A stretch of 64,000 nt of DNA. It comes from Cyanoderma ruficeps (taxonomy: Eukaryota > Chordata > Aves > Passeriformes > Timaliidae). How positions within the stretch are numbered: position 1 is the first letter of the stretch; each line of letters opens with the position of its first letter. A program made the position numbers and the translations under genes. Below are positions 1-8,746 of the stretch, piece after piece. The notes under the pieces are model-generated. The model was not told the DNA's origin. It saw nothing but the letters and a program-made list of their open reading frames with translations, and ran no database searches. The stretch is taken from positions 9,848,918-9,912,917 of the forward strand of contig VZDJ01007749.1 of assembly GCA_008694505.1 (NCBI GenBank), in the 5' to 3' direction.

Positions 1-1187
1 GTTTCAACCAGATTTGGATTTAATATATGGCATGTTTATTTTTCATAACTAATGTTTTTAAGGGTTTACAGAGTTTTGGGTGACATCTTTCTGATTTCCT
101 ACTATGACAGTACCCTATGCTATCTGTTTGGATCCTGGCAGGATGACAGATTAAGAACAATTTTAGCTAGTCACTTACTTTTTGCAAACATTCTGTTTTT
201 TCCTTCTTTTTGTTTCGGCACTTTGCTGCAGCAATTTTATTCCTTTCCCTTCTTCTCTTTTTTCTTTCATCCTCTTCAGGAGAAAACTGTCCCACAAAAA
301 ACAGATACACACAACCCATAAGATGTTGTAAGCACAAGACTGTATTTTGATAAATTCTGGATTTTTAAAATCAACATGGATAGTGCTGTCAGTGCTCACA
401 TCATGAGTCACATAAAAATGTGATTCTGACTTTGTTTGCCATACAGTAGAAGGGTAGGAACTTCATTAGAATTGTCAATAAAAACCTGGCTGGAGCAAGG
501 TTGTATGTAATCTATATGACGGCTCATTTAAAATCAGTGGTACTCAAAAAACTTACTGAATGTCTCCCCAGGCTCCCACACCCCCATCTCTCCTCCATTT
601 CCCAGGGAGGAAAAGGAGGAGGAGCACAGGGAGCAGAGTGCAGGATGTGTCATGAGCGAGGCAGTGAGAAGTGAGCGAATTAAAAGCAGCACCAAACAGG
701 GAATGCTAACACACTTCCTTCTGTTTCCTGGAGAGGCTCAGATCAAGGTGTAACTTTCCTTAACCAAAGCTATTTCTCCACTTTCAAAGAGTAATGTTTT
801 TCATGGATAGTATCATCTTTAAGCAAAAACATAGTGTGGACATTGCAGGCCCCATGTCTTAACTCCCACGGGTTCTGCTGGACTATCCTCAGGGAAACAG
901 AACCTCAGCAGTGACTTATTCCAAGTTCAGCCACCACTGGGCAGGGAAACCAGATTAGCACTTGCTCTAATCACTGTAAAATATTGTCTGTAGTCCATAA
1001 TTGAAAATAAAATATCCAACTATGAGAAATACCAGAGGGTTTGCCTGAAGCACTCAACAGAGAGCCAAGGAAAGGAAACAAGTATGGTACAGAGGGTTTT
1101 CTTTAGTTAATACAATTACTGGTCTCGTGGCAAAACTTTGTTAGAGAATTAATCATTCACACCAAAATTCTGTTTAAAGAGCCCTAC
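1..1187 (-). other. ATF3: ATF3 intron 2, partial (runs off the left edge)
   Basis: This is the sequence downstream, in gene sense, of the first ATF3 coding exon. It starts with the donor GTAGGG at 1187-1182 and has no in-frame continuation resembling the ATF3 basic-leucine-zipper region, so the bZIP exons must lie outside the window. It contains one consensus AP-1 heptamer at 404-410. The open frames at 52-411 are T-rich, low-information translations with no recognisable domain. I see no other gene here. Confidence 0.8.
404..410. promoter_or_regulatory. AP-1 consensus heptamer TGAGTCA in ATF3 intron 2
   Basis: The sequence is a perfect TGAGTCA. AP-1/ATF family dimers, including JUN-ATF3, bind this heptamer. 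It is one of four perfect AP-1 sites in the first 3.7 kb, so it is a candidate intronic enhancer element. Function is inferred from the motif only. Confidence 0.35.
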
Positions 1188-1427
1188 CTCTGTCTTCATC
1201 ATTGATGTTTCCACTGGCCTTTCAGAAACAGTCACTGTGTCCAAAGTGGAAGACATCTTGTGGAACTGACGCTTATTCTGAATGGCAAACCTGAGTTCCT
1301 CCTTCACCAAGGGGGTTAAATTTGTGAAATCATCAAACCCCAGTGACCCTGCAGGGGACAAAGTGGGAACAATTGCCGAGGCGCTGACTTCTAATGCAGA
1401 TAGCTGGCCGGAGTGTTGAACCATCAT
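1188..1427 (-). CDS. ATF3: ATF3, first coding exon (residues 1-80), partial gene
   Basis: This exon encodes the N-terminal 80 residues of activating transcription factor 3, a stress-induced nuclear bZIP regulator that binds ATF/CRE and AP-1 sites as a homodimer or with JUN-family partners. The exon begins MMVQHSGQ and contains the family signatures EVSASAIVP, LTPLVKEELRFAIQNK and VTVSERP, closely matching vertebrate ATF3 exon 2. VKEE places Lys42 in a SUMO-consensus context, the position reported as sumoylated in human ATF3. The start is the first of two tandem ATGs, preceded by AAA, as in mammals. The 3' boundary is GAG|GTAGGG after Glu80, phase 0. The frame stays open into intron 1 up to an ATG at 1532, but a clear splice acceptor at 1432 shows that extension is not coding. 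The basic region and leucine zipper are outside the window. Where the human protein, as I recall it, has Cys in AIVPCLSP, this one has Thr22. Confidence 0.95.
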
Positions 1428-1431
1428 TTTG
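1428..1431 (-). other. ATF3: ATF3 exon 2 splice acceptor and last bases of the 5' UTR
   Basis: In gene sense the sequence is a pyrimidine tract (TCTCTTTTTCTCTTTCAG) followed by CAAAATGATG. The exon therefore starts at 1431, four bases before the ATG. The same CAAAATGATG exon start is, from memory, that of human ATF3 exon 2, which fixes the boundary. Confidence 0.85.
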
Positions 1432-2161
1432 CTGAAAGAGAAAAAGAGATAATATTGATAGTCTTTCAAAAACTTCAGAAATTTATATCTCTCAAATAAT
1501 ATTTCAAATTTCAAATCAGAGGTATATTTCATACTGTGAACAATACTACAGTTCTTACATTGCTTCAGTCCCCATTCCTAGTCTACCCCAATCTCTCAAC
1601 AGAGACAAGCAGTTAAGAATTTGGACACTCAAAAAACCTTCAACTTTATGTTAAGTCAAAGTTAGTATTTAAAAGTATGAACATGTATCAACACATGACA
1701 CAATTTCTATGTCTTTGTGAAACCTAATATTTAAAAATTTTTAGTGCAAGTATGTATACTGTTAAGTTTTAAACTGTTAGAGTGTGGCAAATGAGAATCG
1801 AGTAAATAGGAAGAGAAAGAAAATAAGAACAAAAATCAGACAGCAAATAAGTAGTATTATTATTTAAAGCATAGAAGGAGAGGAAGAGTATTTTCATCTT
1901 CAGAGCTCTATCACCAAAAATTCCAGCTTCAAATGGACAGAGCGTACCTTGATCTCAGCTACCCTTAACTCAATGAGTTCTACTAGAAGCTGAAACTTGC
2001 TAACCACAACAGGATCTCTCACAAAATTATCACACTCAATTTAAACACAGTTGTAGATTTGACTATAAATTCCTGAAAAATAGTTGGCGATAAGGGCTGG
2101 AACAAAGGCAAAAGTCTCTCCGTGCTCTGTGCCTCCACAGCACAGGCTGAGTTGGAGGGAT

Positions 2162-2168
2162 TGACTCA
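2162..2168. promoter_or_regulatory. AP-1 consensus heptamer TGACTCA in ATF3 intron 1
   Basis: The sequence is a perfect TGACTCA in intron 1, about 3.9 kb downstream of the predicted transcription start. It is one of the AP-1 cluster around the first coding exon. The role is inferred from the motif. Confidence 0.35.
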
Positions 2169-3242
2169 CGAAAAATGTGAAGCCATTTGTTTCATTCCTT
2201 TGCTCTTGTAAAATTCGAAACTGTCCTTATGTGCCCTCTATGAGAGGCTTGAAATTCTTAAATATTTATGGCTGGATCTTCTGCTGACTTAAAACAGTGT
2301 GATTGAAGAGTCTTTAGGGGAATTATGCAAATGTAAACCCATGGAGAAACCTCATTTCTAGTAGATTTCTGAGGAAAAGAAACCTATCCAACAATACTCT
2401 CTACTTTTCTCTTTTTAGTCATTCTTATTATTATTTTTAGCCAGTTTTGAAGGGAGAGAGGCCCTATGTGCTTTGTGAAAACTGGTGGCCCCACTGAGGG
2501 CGAAAAAGGCAAAACTCAGCAGTCAGTCATCCAAACACAGTGGGCTAGCTGATACACACATCCCTGCAAGTCACAGCCCATCTCTCACCCAGCAGAGGTG
2601 AGATAAGAGGTCTGGAAGAAAACTGAGCACTTTTTGTGTGCACTCCAATGGACAAAAGGTGCAAATCCACAGGAAAACAGATTGTAATACTTCCCTTGTT
2701 CATAAAGTGACTTGTGTTAAATTGGATTTTACTATGTTGGTTTTCCAGCTATCTTTGGTGTGTAGACTTTTGTTGTTGTTGTTTTGGTTTTTTTTAAAAT
2801 AGCTGTATGGATAATTACAGTATGTGTTATCTACTCTGGATTAGAACCACAATAATTACAGAAAAGTCAGTTGTAATTAACTTAGTGCAGGTAAGCAAAC
2901 AGTTGCCTCAGGGTAGCAGTGTGGGTAAGCTAAATTGCCACATCGTCAACCCAAACCTGCACAGTTCCCTGTATGTTACTTCTGGAACCCAGCAAGAAAT
3001 GTTTGGGGTCATGTGCCTTGAGAAGAAGATAGAATTTGCTCAGAGATATCTAAAAATACACTGTAAATCCACACTGGTGTAAATGAGAATAGAGCCTGGA
3101 TGATCGCTAAGCAAGGTAAACATAAAAATCAGAGAGGAGTGAATTGCCTGTTGCTGGAAAATATCAGGTCCAGATGCAGTCTTCCTCACTTCTTCCTCAT
3201 CCCAGCCACCACAGAAGAGCTGAACATTTCCCAGAGTCTCAG

Positions 3243-3312
3243 GGTGAAATCCTGACCCCAGTGAAATCAAAAGGACTTTTTCTGTTGACCTCAACGGGGC
3301 CAGGATTTCACC
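3243..3312. repeat. Degraded palindromic (fold-back) interspersed repeat
   Basis: Two 28-bp arms, 3243-3270 and 3285-3312, are inverted copies of each other at 23 of 28 positions around a 14-bp centre. The outer ends GGTGAAATCCTG and CAGGATTTCACC are perfect. Sequences of the form GGTGAAATCCTGGCCCC with GACTTCAATGG inside recur in bird and reptile introns as an old fold-back family. I recognise the pattern but do not assert a family name. It lies in ATF3 intron 1. Confidence 0.6.
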
Positions 3313-3408
3313 GGTAGTTATTCAAGATGGGGAAATGATTTGGAACAATTTGTTATTCAGAAAGACCTTGGGAAATTTATATAATTCTCTTCAGAAAGCC
3401 CCTGCTCA

Positions 3409-3415
3409 TGAGTCA
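3409..3415. promoter_or_regulatory. AP-1 consensus heptamer TGAGTCA in ATF3 intron 1
   Basis: The sequence is a perfect TGAGTCA, 222 bp from the next AP-1 site at 3631. The pair is the densest part of the intronic AP-1 cluster. Confidence 0.35.
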
Positions 3416-3630
3416 CATTTAAAGTACCGATACAGTTTAATCCTATAATCTCAGAAAGCTAGCAGTTACTCTTTTCCAACAAGTCAGAAATGGCCCTATT
3501 AATTTCCAGCTGAAGTCCTCCCAGTATTATTTACCATTTACCAACATTCAACCATTCAACTAATTTAAACAGGCTAATTCCAGATGACACTGAACCCCTC
3601 ACTGCCAGCAGAAATTTCAGTTATTTTCAC

Positions 3631-3637
3631 TGACTCA
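3631..3637. promoter_or_regulatory. AP-1 consensus heptamer TGACTCA in ATF3 intron 1
   Basis: The sequence is a perfect TGACTCA. Together with the site at 3409 it could form an intronic enhancer through which JUN or ATF dimers act on ATF3. This is inference from the motifs. Confidence 0.35.
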
Positions 3638-5660
3638 GTCTCCTTGAATGCTGGTGATGGCTTCATTCAACAAAGTTAATTCTGTATAATTCAATCCAAT
3701 CAGGAGCCTTAAAGCAACAGTAAAACTGTTTTCCCAGTCTCCAAAATAATTAGTTGGGCTAATAATTTTCAAGCCCTGCTGGTTTATTCAGTTATTTTTC
3801 AGTTTAGGTGAACTTTTAATTAAGGTCAGCACCAGAGGAAACCAAGAATATGCCTGAGAAATTGTGTTAATTGTGGATTTCTAGTAGCTAGTGCTAAGTG
3901 TACTACAAACACCAACAAAACTCTACTATAATGGCTTCAGGTCTTCTCACCCACCTGTCACTAGTGTGAAAAAGAGGAGTGGTTGGGTGCCCAGAGCAGG
4001 AGAAAGTGTCCTTGACTGTAGGAACTTGCTGCTCTCCTCCCCGAACAGCTCATTGCCCTCCCAACCATCCTGAAATGCACCTCAAATTACTCTAACACTT
4101 TTGGGGGAGGGAAGGCCTACCAGGGGGCTGAGGTTTCTGTAAGGACTTCTGCTGCGAGCTGAGTCCCATTTTGCAGAGCTGTTTGCCACTGGTCTGCTTT
4201 CCTGGGGCTCATTCCTGGGGCTTCTGGACAGTGCCTGGTAGGGCAGCTTCCAGTCTGCCTCCGGGAGCATCAGGAGCCACCACCACACAAATGACAGAAA
4301 TAATCAGCCTTAGGTCAAAGCTCCTCAGTAAGCTCAACATGCTCCCTTTTCATAACAACAAGGTAGATGCTTCACAGTTTTTGAGGAACAAATGTGTTTT
4401 TAGAAATGTTTTACGAACAGGAAAATTAGATTTTACTACTTTAAAGAAATGCAACAAGTTGCTGTTCCTTGTCCCAATTTTTTATACAAATCGTCCCTCT
4501 GTCTGTAAGCCATGCAGGGCACTATCTCATTTCCTCTGGGTGTGTGAAGGCTGGGGAAACAGTAGGAATAAGGGTATCCAGCCTCAGAGCGGGATCCCAT
4601 TGTGGCCTTTCCGATACAATCTCTGTTTATTTTGTTACACCATGCACATGTTCTGGAGTTGCTGCCACTGGAGGTGTTGAACGCTCCTCAGCCCTGCGCT
4701 GTTACCGGCACAGCCTGTTCCCGGGCTGAGTTAATGCTTCCTTACTTTAGCCTCACTTTTGGAATTCTCAACAGTTTTACTGTACATGGGACCCTCCCAA
4801 TTGAGGTACGTTCAAACAACTCTATTTGTTCGTTCTCCCCCTGCTTTTGGTTTGTTGTTTTGAAGATGATTCTTTTCATCTACAATGAGTTTTACATCTC
4901 ATCTGCCAGGACTTTAAAATCCGTACATGCTTCCTAGCTGTGCACTTCCATTATTCAAGGATATTCTCGTTTACTTTTAATATTGAAAGTGACTACTTTC
5001 AGTTTTTTCTTGCTTAACAGCAGATGGCTGACTGGGCTTCTTGGTTTTATTTCTTCATACGAATTCCTTTTCCTCTGGTGCTGATGCAATAAACCCTGAT
5101 AACCACTGAGGTTAATCTTAAACAGCATTAAGAGCAATTGCAGTTCACAACCTCTGTGCACGCTAGTTGACCTTAAGCTTTCTGACATCCCACATCGCTC
5201 CCAAACCATTTTCTGCTGCCTTCCAGTTTTTCAAATGCTGTTACTAGGAGGAAAATCGATTTCCAACAGGAAACTCGTTCTCTGAAAGAAGTTGGCTGTT
5301 GTGTCATGCCCGATTTGCTTAGGCAATAGTTTAGCAACTGATCTACTTCACGTCAAGACGCCGAGACAAAAAGGAAAGTGAATATCCCTGGCTGTCATGA
5401 GAAGTTCCCCTCGATTTGCGGGAATATCAGAGATAACCCCACGCGCGGCAGTGCGGGTTTGTCATCGCCTGCGCTGTCCCGCCACAGCTCCCCCGTCCCC
5501 GCGGTGCCGCCGCCGCCGTCCCCCGCTCCGGGCGCGGCCGCTCGGGCATCCCGCGGCTCCCGGGTGCCGGTGCCGGTGCCGTGTCCCCGCCGCGGCCGCC
5601 ACCGCGCGGTGCCGAGCGGCGCTGCCGGCCCGGGGACGGCCGGGGCCGGGCGGGCTCCCC

Positions 5661-5718
5661 CCGGCGCTCACATCTGGCGGCAGCCCGGGCAGGGGGTTCC
5701 CCCAGATGTGAGCTCCGG
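5661..5718. repeat. GC-rich hairpin-forming inverted repeat in ATF3 intron 1 near exon 1
   Basis: The arms GCTCACATCTGG (5666-5677) and CCAGATGTGAGC (5702-5713) are perfectly complementary. After one mismatch they extend by CCGG on both sides, giving a 17-position stem with one mismatch and a 24-nt loop. Each arm contains a CAGATG-type E-box. In the ATF3 pre-mRNA this would fold about 250 nt downstream of the predicted exon 1 donor. Confidence 0.7.
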
Positions 5719-5975
5719 CACGGAGCCGGCGCCGCCGGGCGGGCGAGGGGCTCCGGCGGAGCTCGGTGGGGCCGGGGGCTCTCCCGGCGCTCACGGCCGG
5801 CGGTGGCACGGTCTCGCCCAACTTCGCCCGGGGCACCGAAACTTTTGCCGGCGACGCGCCGCGGGTCTCCCGGCGGGCATCCATCCCTCCGCGGCGGGAC
5901 AGCCTCCCCGGAGCTCAGCCCCCTCGTCCCGCCGGCACGGGCAGTCCCGGCCGCTCCTCTCCGGCTTCCACCTAC

Positions 5976-6098
5976 CTTCCTCCCGCCGCCGCCGCTCTCC
6001 CGGCAGGAGGGAAGGGGCTCCGCTGCCCCGCCGCGCTGCCGTCCGCGCCGCTCCGCCGCCTCCTGCGGGAGAGCAGCTCCCTCGGCTCCCCGCTCCTC
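5976..6098 (-). other. ATF3: Predicted ATF3 noncoding exon 1 (5' UTR)
   Basis: The 5' end is placed from the promoter architecture. The TGATGCAA element next to the TATA box lies at about -23 to -15 in human ATF3, which puts +1 near 6098. The 3' end is the donor GGAAG|GTAGGT at 5976/5975, the best donor I see downstream in gene sense. The exon would be about 123 nt, GC-rich and without ATG-initiated coding significance. It would join to CAAAATG at 1431. Another possible donor, GCC|GTGAGC near 5792, would give a longer exon. Confidence 0.55.
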
Positions 6099-6113
6099 TG
6101 CCGCTCGCCCGGG

Positions 6114-6121
6114 TTGCATCA
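6114..6121 (-). promoter_or_regulatory. ATF3: C/EBP-ATF composite (amino-acid response) element TGATGCAA next to the TATA box
   Basis: In gene sense the sequence reads TATAAAAGGGGGGTGATGCAAC. The TGATGCAAC motif at this position is described in human ATF3 as the C/EBP-ATF response element used by ATF4 during amino-acid limitation and ER stress, and as the site through which ATF3 represses itself. Motif and spacing from TATA match what I recall of the mammalian promoter, so the integrated-stress-response input is probably conserved. Confidence 0.8.
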
Positions 6122-6127
6122 CCCCCC

Positions 6128-6134
6128 TTTTATA
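6128..6134 (-). promoter_or_regulatory. ATF3: TATA box of the ATF3 proximal promoter
   Basis: In gene sense the sequence is GGCTATAAAAGGGG, a canonical TATA box inside a CpG island. It predicts transcription initiation about 30 nt downstream, near 6098-6104. A TATA box in a CpG-island promoter is typical of inducible immediate-early genes, including ATF3. Confidence 0.85.
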
Positions 6135-6180
6135 GCCGAGCGGGCAGCGCTGGTATTTACTCTGGCGGCGAGTCCCTGGC

Positions 6181-6188
6181 TGATGTCA
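6181..6188 (-). promoter_or_regulatory. ATF3: ATF/CRE-type site TGACATCA (about -83 to -90)
   Basis: In gene sense the sequence is TGACATCAGCC, where I recall human ATF3 having TTACGTCAGCC at about -92 to -85. The bird site lacks the central CpG of a full CRE. TGACATCA is the same octamer as the proximal jun1 element of the c-JUN promoter, bound by ATF2-JUN. Position relative to TATA and the conserved flanking GCC support function. Confidence 0.75.
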
Positions 6189-6189
6189 T

Positions 6190-6201
6190 GCTATTAATAG
6201 C
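6190..6201. promoter_or_regulatory. Perfect 12-bp palindrome GCTATTAATAGC with MEF2-type core
   Basis: The inner CTATTAATAG fits the MEF2 consensus YTAWWWWTAR exactly and sits one base from the ATF/CRE-type octamer. I recall a similar CTATTAATA in the mammalian ATF3 promoter at this position, which suggests constraint. MEF2 binding here is an inference. Confidence 0.55.
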
Positions 6202-6242
6202 CTCTCCGAAAGAGAGGGAGGAGGGAAGCGGGCCCGTGGCGG

Positions 6243-6250
6243 TGATGCAA
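6243..6250 (+). promoter_or_regulatory. Second TGATGCAA element, opposite orientation, about -145 to -152
   Basis: The plus strand reads GGTGATGCAAGG, a second exact copy of the eight-base C/EBP-ATF composite core found beside the TATA box, but in reverse orientation. With the first copy it brackets the TATA and CRE-type sites. Whether the second copy exists in other species cannot be seen here. Confidence 0.45.
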
Positions 6251-6262
6251 GGCTTCCCCGCC

Positions 6263-6292
6263 GGCACGGCACGGCTCGGCACCGCACGGCAC
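6263..6292 (+). repeat. GGCAC pentamer array in the ATF3 upstream CpG island
   Basis: There are six consecutive 5-bp units of GGCAC type, four of them exact, about 165-195 bp upstream of the predicted start. This is a short, potentially length-variable tandem repeat. Confidence 0.6.
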
Positions 6293-6400
6293 GGAGCGAC
6301 ACCGCCGCGCCCAGCCGGGCCGGACCGGGCCGGGCAGCATCCCTCCTTCGGCACCCCGACAGACCCCTTCTCCTCCCCTCTTCACCACTCTCCCTCTCAT

Positions 6401-6433
6401 TTATTTCCTTATTCCTTTATTTATTTATTTTTG
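6401..6433 (+). repeat. Short TTTA-rich simple repeat at the island edge
   Basis: Several consecutive TTTA units mark the abrupt end of the CpG island. Nothing else is evident. Confidence 0.6.
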
Positions 6434-6531
6434 TTGCGACTCCGAGAGTTTCTTTCCCCGGGCCATTTTGCTTCTGACAATAAATCAAAGTCCCTCTCGC
6501 GGCCATAAAAATAAAAGATTAAAAAAAAAAA

Positions 6532-6536
6532 NNNNN
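6532..6536. other. Assembly gap (five N) after an A run
   Basis: Five N bases directly follow an 11-base A run. This is an unresolved homopolymer or small gap upstream of the ATF3 promoter, so spacing across it is uncertain. Confidence 0.95.
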
Positions 6537-7417
6537 GTGGCGATCGTGTATTTTTCGAAAGGATTGAAAAGTGTGATCTTTCTCTAGAGGAAAAAAAATT
6601 CTTCATTCCCCCCGCGCGCCGCGGTCCTACCATCCTCCCCCTTCCTCCCCCCGCTACTTTAGATGACAGCTAAAAGTTCATTTCACATAAAGGAGAAGGC
6701 TTCGTTTTTTACTCTCAGGAGGAAAGACCCGTTTAATGAAATTATAGAAAGCTAAAAATAACGCTGTTTGGGGCTTTTGTTTGTTTTGTTAGGGTATTTT
6801 TTAAACTTTTCTTAAAACACAGTAGCATGCTATTTCCTTATGATCTCATGAAAAAAACAGGGAGTTCCTAGAGCAGAGAGGGAAATACGGTTGTGGCTGT
6901 GGTAAAGGGGTTTTTGTCTAGTTCTTTTTTTTCTTTGGTTTGTGTAACAGACAGAAATTACCTTCTAACAGCCTTCAAAGTGCTAGAAAATAAGATGTTT
7001 AAAAAAACCCCAACAAAACACCAAAAAAGTTTACCCGTGGCAGGCACAGAAAGCTTACAAAGACAGATGCATGGGATTATGCAGTAAAATAATATTTCAT
7101 ATATAATACATGCAAACATGTTATTAAGCCAGTCTTCAAGTCTCTGTACTTGGCATGGCAAGACCAGGATGTTTCATGCTTGAGAATATTGTAACTAAAC
7201 CAAAATAAAATATATACCTTCATATTAAAAATGTATATCCCAATCAAGTGCTTCAAATGGTTGATTAATTTTATAATGTTCAATACGTCAGTTTTGATAA
7301 TAGGTAATATGTCTCAAGTGGTATATTCTGGGATATTTTAATTACTTGGAGAATTTTGTCAAGGATTCAGATTTCTAAGAGTAGTTTGAAAGTCCCTTCT
7401 GTGTGCATGTGGTTGTC

Positions 7418-7475
7418 TGGATGTGTGTATATACATATATATATATATATGTATGTATATACATATATACACACT
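7418..7475. repeat. TG/TA dinucleotide microsatellite
   Basis: Alternating purine-pyrimidine sequence (GTGTATATACATATATATAT and so on) runs for about 58 bp, followed shortly by a single N at 7490. It is likely length-polymorphic. Confidence 0.9.
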
Positions 7476-8705
7476 TTCTTCCTCCAAGTNCACAGAAAGG
7501 AGTAGTACACTTAGCTTTTTTAATGTCCAAGTGCTGGTAACTTTGCAAAATTAACGCTCCTATTTTGCATTTAGTTGCCTGCTCTTGAAAGAAAAATACT
7601 GATCTGGTGGGAAAGGAAGGAGCCTGGAGTAGTGACGTTGCCTTCCCTCCTGTGGAAGGTGCAGTCGCACCCTGTTCTCTGCAAACAAAGAAGTGCACTT
7701 TGTGAGGGCAGGAGAGATCTCCTCTGACCTACCTGGCAGCTCTCCATTCACAGCTCCTGTGAGCCACAAGCTTTTCTTTTTCACTCAACTATAGATAAAT
7801 CATTCTTCACTCTATCAAAACATAGTTACTGCTGCATTTTTATTAATCTAGGTAAACCAATGTCAAGTATAATTCCAGGCAAAACCCTTGCTCTTCAGAA
7901 GGGTCTAGAGCAAGCTTTTTATTTCACCTTGGTACAGCCTAAGAAGTTCTTTTTACTTCAGAGGCAGAATTTTATAATTCATGCTGTGCTCAAGGACAGC
8001 TGGCACCATTTTTCTTAAGCCTAGAAGAAAAGAAAAAATTCCTCTCAAGCAGAAGCCAAATGTGGAATTTTTTTTTCCCAAAAGATAGTTGGTTGGAAAA
8101 TTTTAAGCACTGTAGAAATGTGTTAGCAACATCGGTTTTAGTGGCCAAGAACAGGTGCCTGCTATAATTATGACAGAAATTTAGCAACTGTCCTTATTTA
8201 GGTAGCTGTATCAGAAGTGGGACTGTATTTAGAGTATTTTCAGTTAAGCAGAGCAGTGTTGCAGAATAATGGGGAAAAAAAAACAAAACAGCTCCCTCCT
8301 TCCATGTGGGTAGAAGTACCTTGGAAATCCAAGTGTTATCCAGTTGTGGATGGTCACTGACATCTACATGTTTGCTAAACAGTGCTGGTACCATTATTGC
8401 CCACGAGCTGCAGCCAGCAATAAAATCTGACAGCAAACCAGTTGTGTTCATTCTTGAACTTCTCCTGAAGGGAGCCAGCTCCTCCCTGCAAAGCAAACAG
8501 AGAAACTGTTCCTGTGCGTGTTTGAGATTAGGCCACTGAAACATGTCCTGGCTTGAAACCCTTCAGTGAAAAAAGAAAATGAAACAACAATGAAAAATAA
8601 ACCCAGCTCCACTGTGTCACATAGGTTTTATCCAGCTCCCTTTCGAAACCAAAGCTAAGTTAATCTCAGTAAAGACACTGGATCACACCTCAGTTAAAAA
8701 NCCCT

Positions 8706-8709
<4 letters not shown>

Positions 8710-8740
<31 letters not shown>

Positions 8741-8746
8741 AAAAAA
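8710..8746 (+). repeat. Poly(A) tract
   Basis: Twenty-nine A residues, one G and seven more A residues lie just after an N at 8701. It could be the tail of an old retroposed sequence, but I recognise nothing upstream as a retrogene or SINE. Confidence 0.85.

Larger units (their letters stand above)
1432..5975 (-). other. ATF3: ATF3 intron 1
   Basis: About 4.5 kb separate the predicted noncoding exon 1 from the first coding exon. The intron carries three perfect AP-1 heptamers (2162, 3409, 3631), a palindromic interspersed repeat at 3243-3312, a short TTG run near 2771-2783 and, at its promoter-proximal end, part of the CpG island. The longest open frame (4171-4680, plus strand, 169 codons) has no recognisable domain and is probably chance. 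Confidence 0.75.
5450..6360. other. CpG island over the ATF3 proximal promoter, exon 1 and start of intron 1
   Basis: The sequence changes abruptly from AT-rich to very GC-rich with dense CpG, then returns to AT-rich. The long open frames here, including a 376-codon frame on the plus strand and 231- and 140-codon frames on the minus strand, are low-complexity Pro/Arg/Gly/Ala translations caused by the lack of AT-rich stop codons. They are not genes. The island also holds short tandem units: GGTGCC near 5564 and a GGCAC pentamer array at 6263-6292. Confidence 0.9.

Noticed and set aside
1428..1532. N-terminal extension of the ATF3 exon frame to an upstream ATG at 1532
   Set aside because: A textbook acceptor (pyrimidine tract then CAG) separates it from the exon, and ATF3 begins at the tandem ATG at 1427. 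The extension is intronic.
4171..4680. A 169-codon plus-strand open frame in ATF3 intron 1
   Set aside because: No recognisable domain, mixed cysteine- and leucine-rich composition, antisense to ATF3 and without splice or promoter context.
5378..6508. A 376-codon plus-strand open frame in the first CpG island, plus several overlapping long frames
   Set aside because: The translations are Pro/Arg/Ala/Gly/Ser low complexity and overlap on both strands in several frames, as expected where GC content removes stop codons. The ATF3 promoter and exon 1 explain the region.
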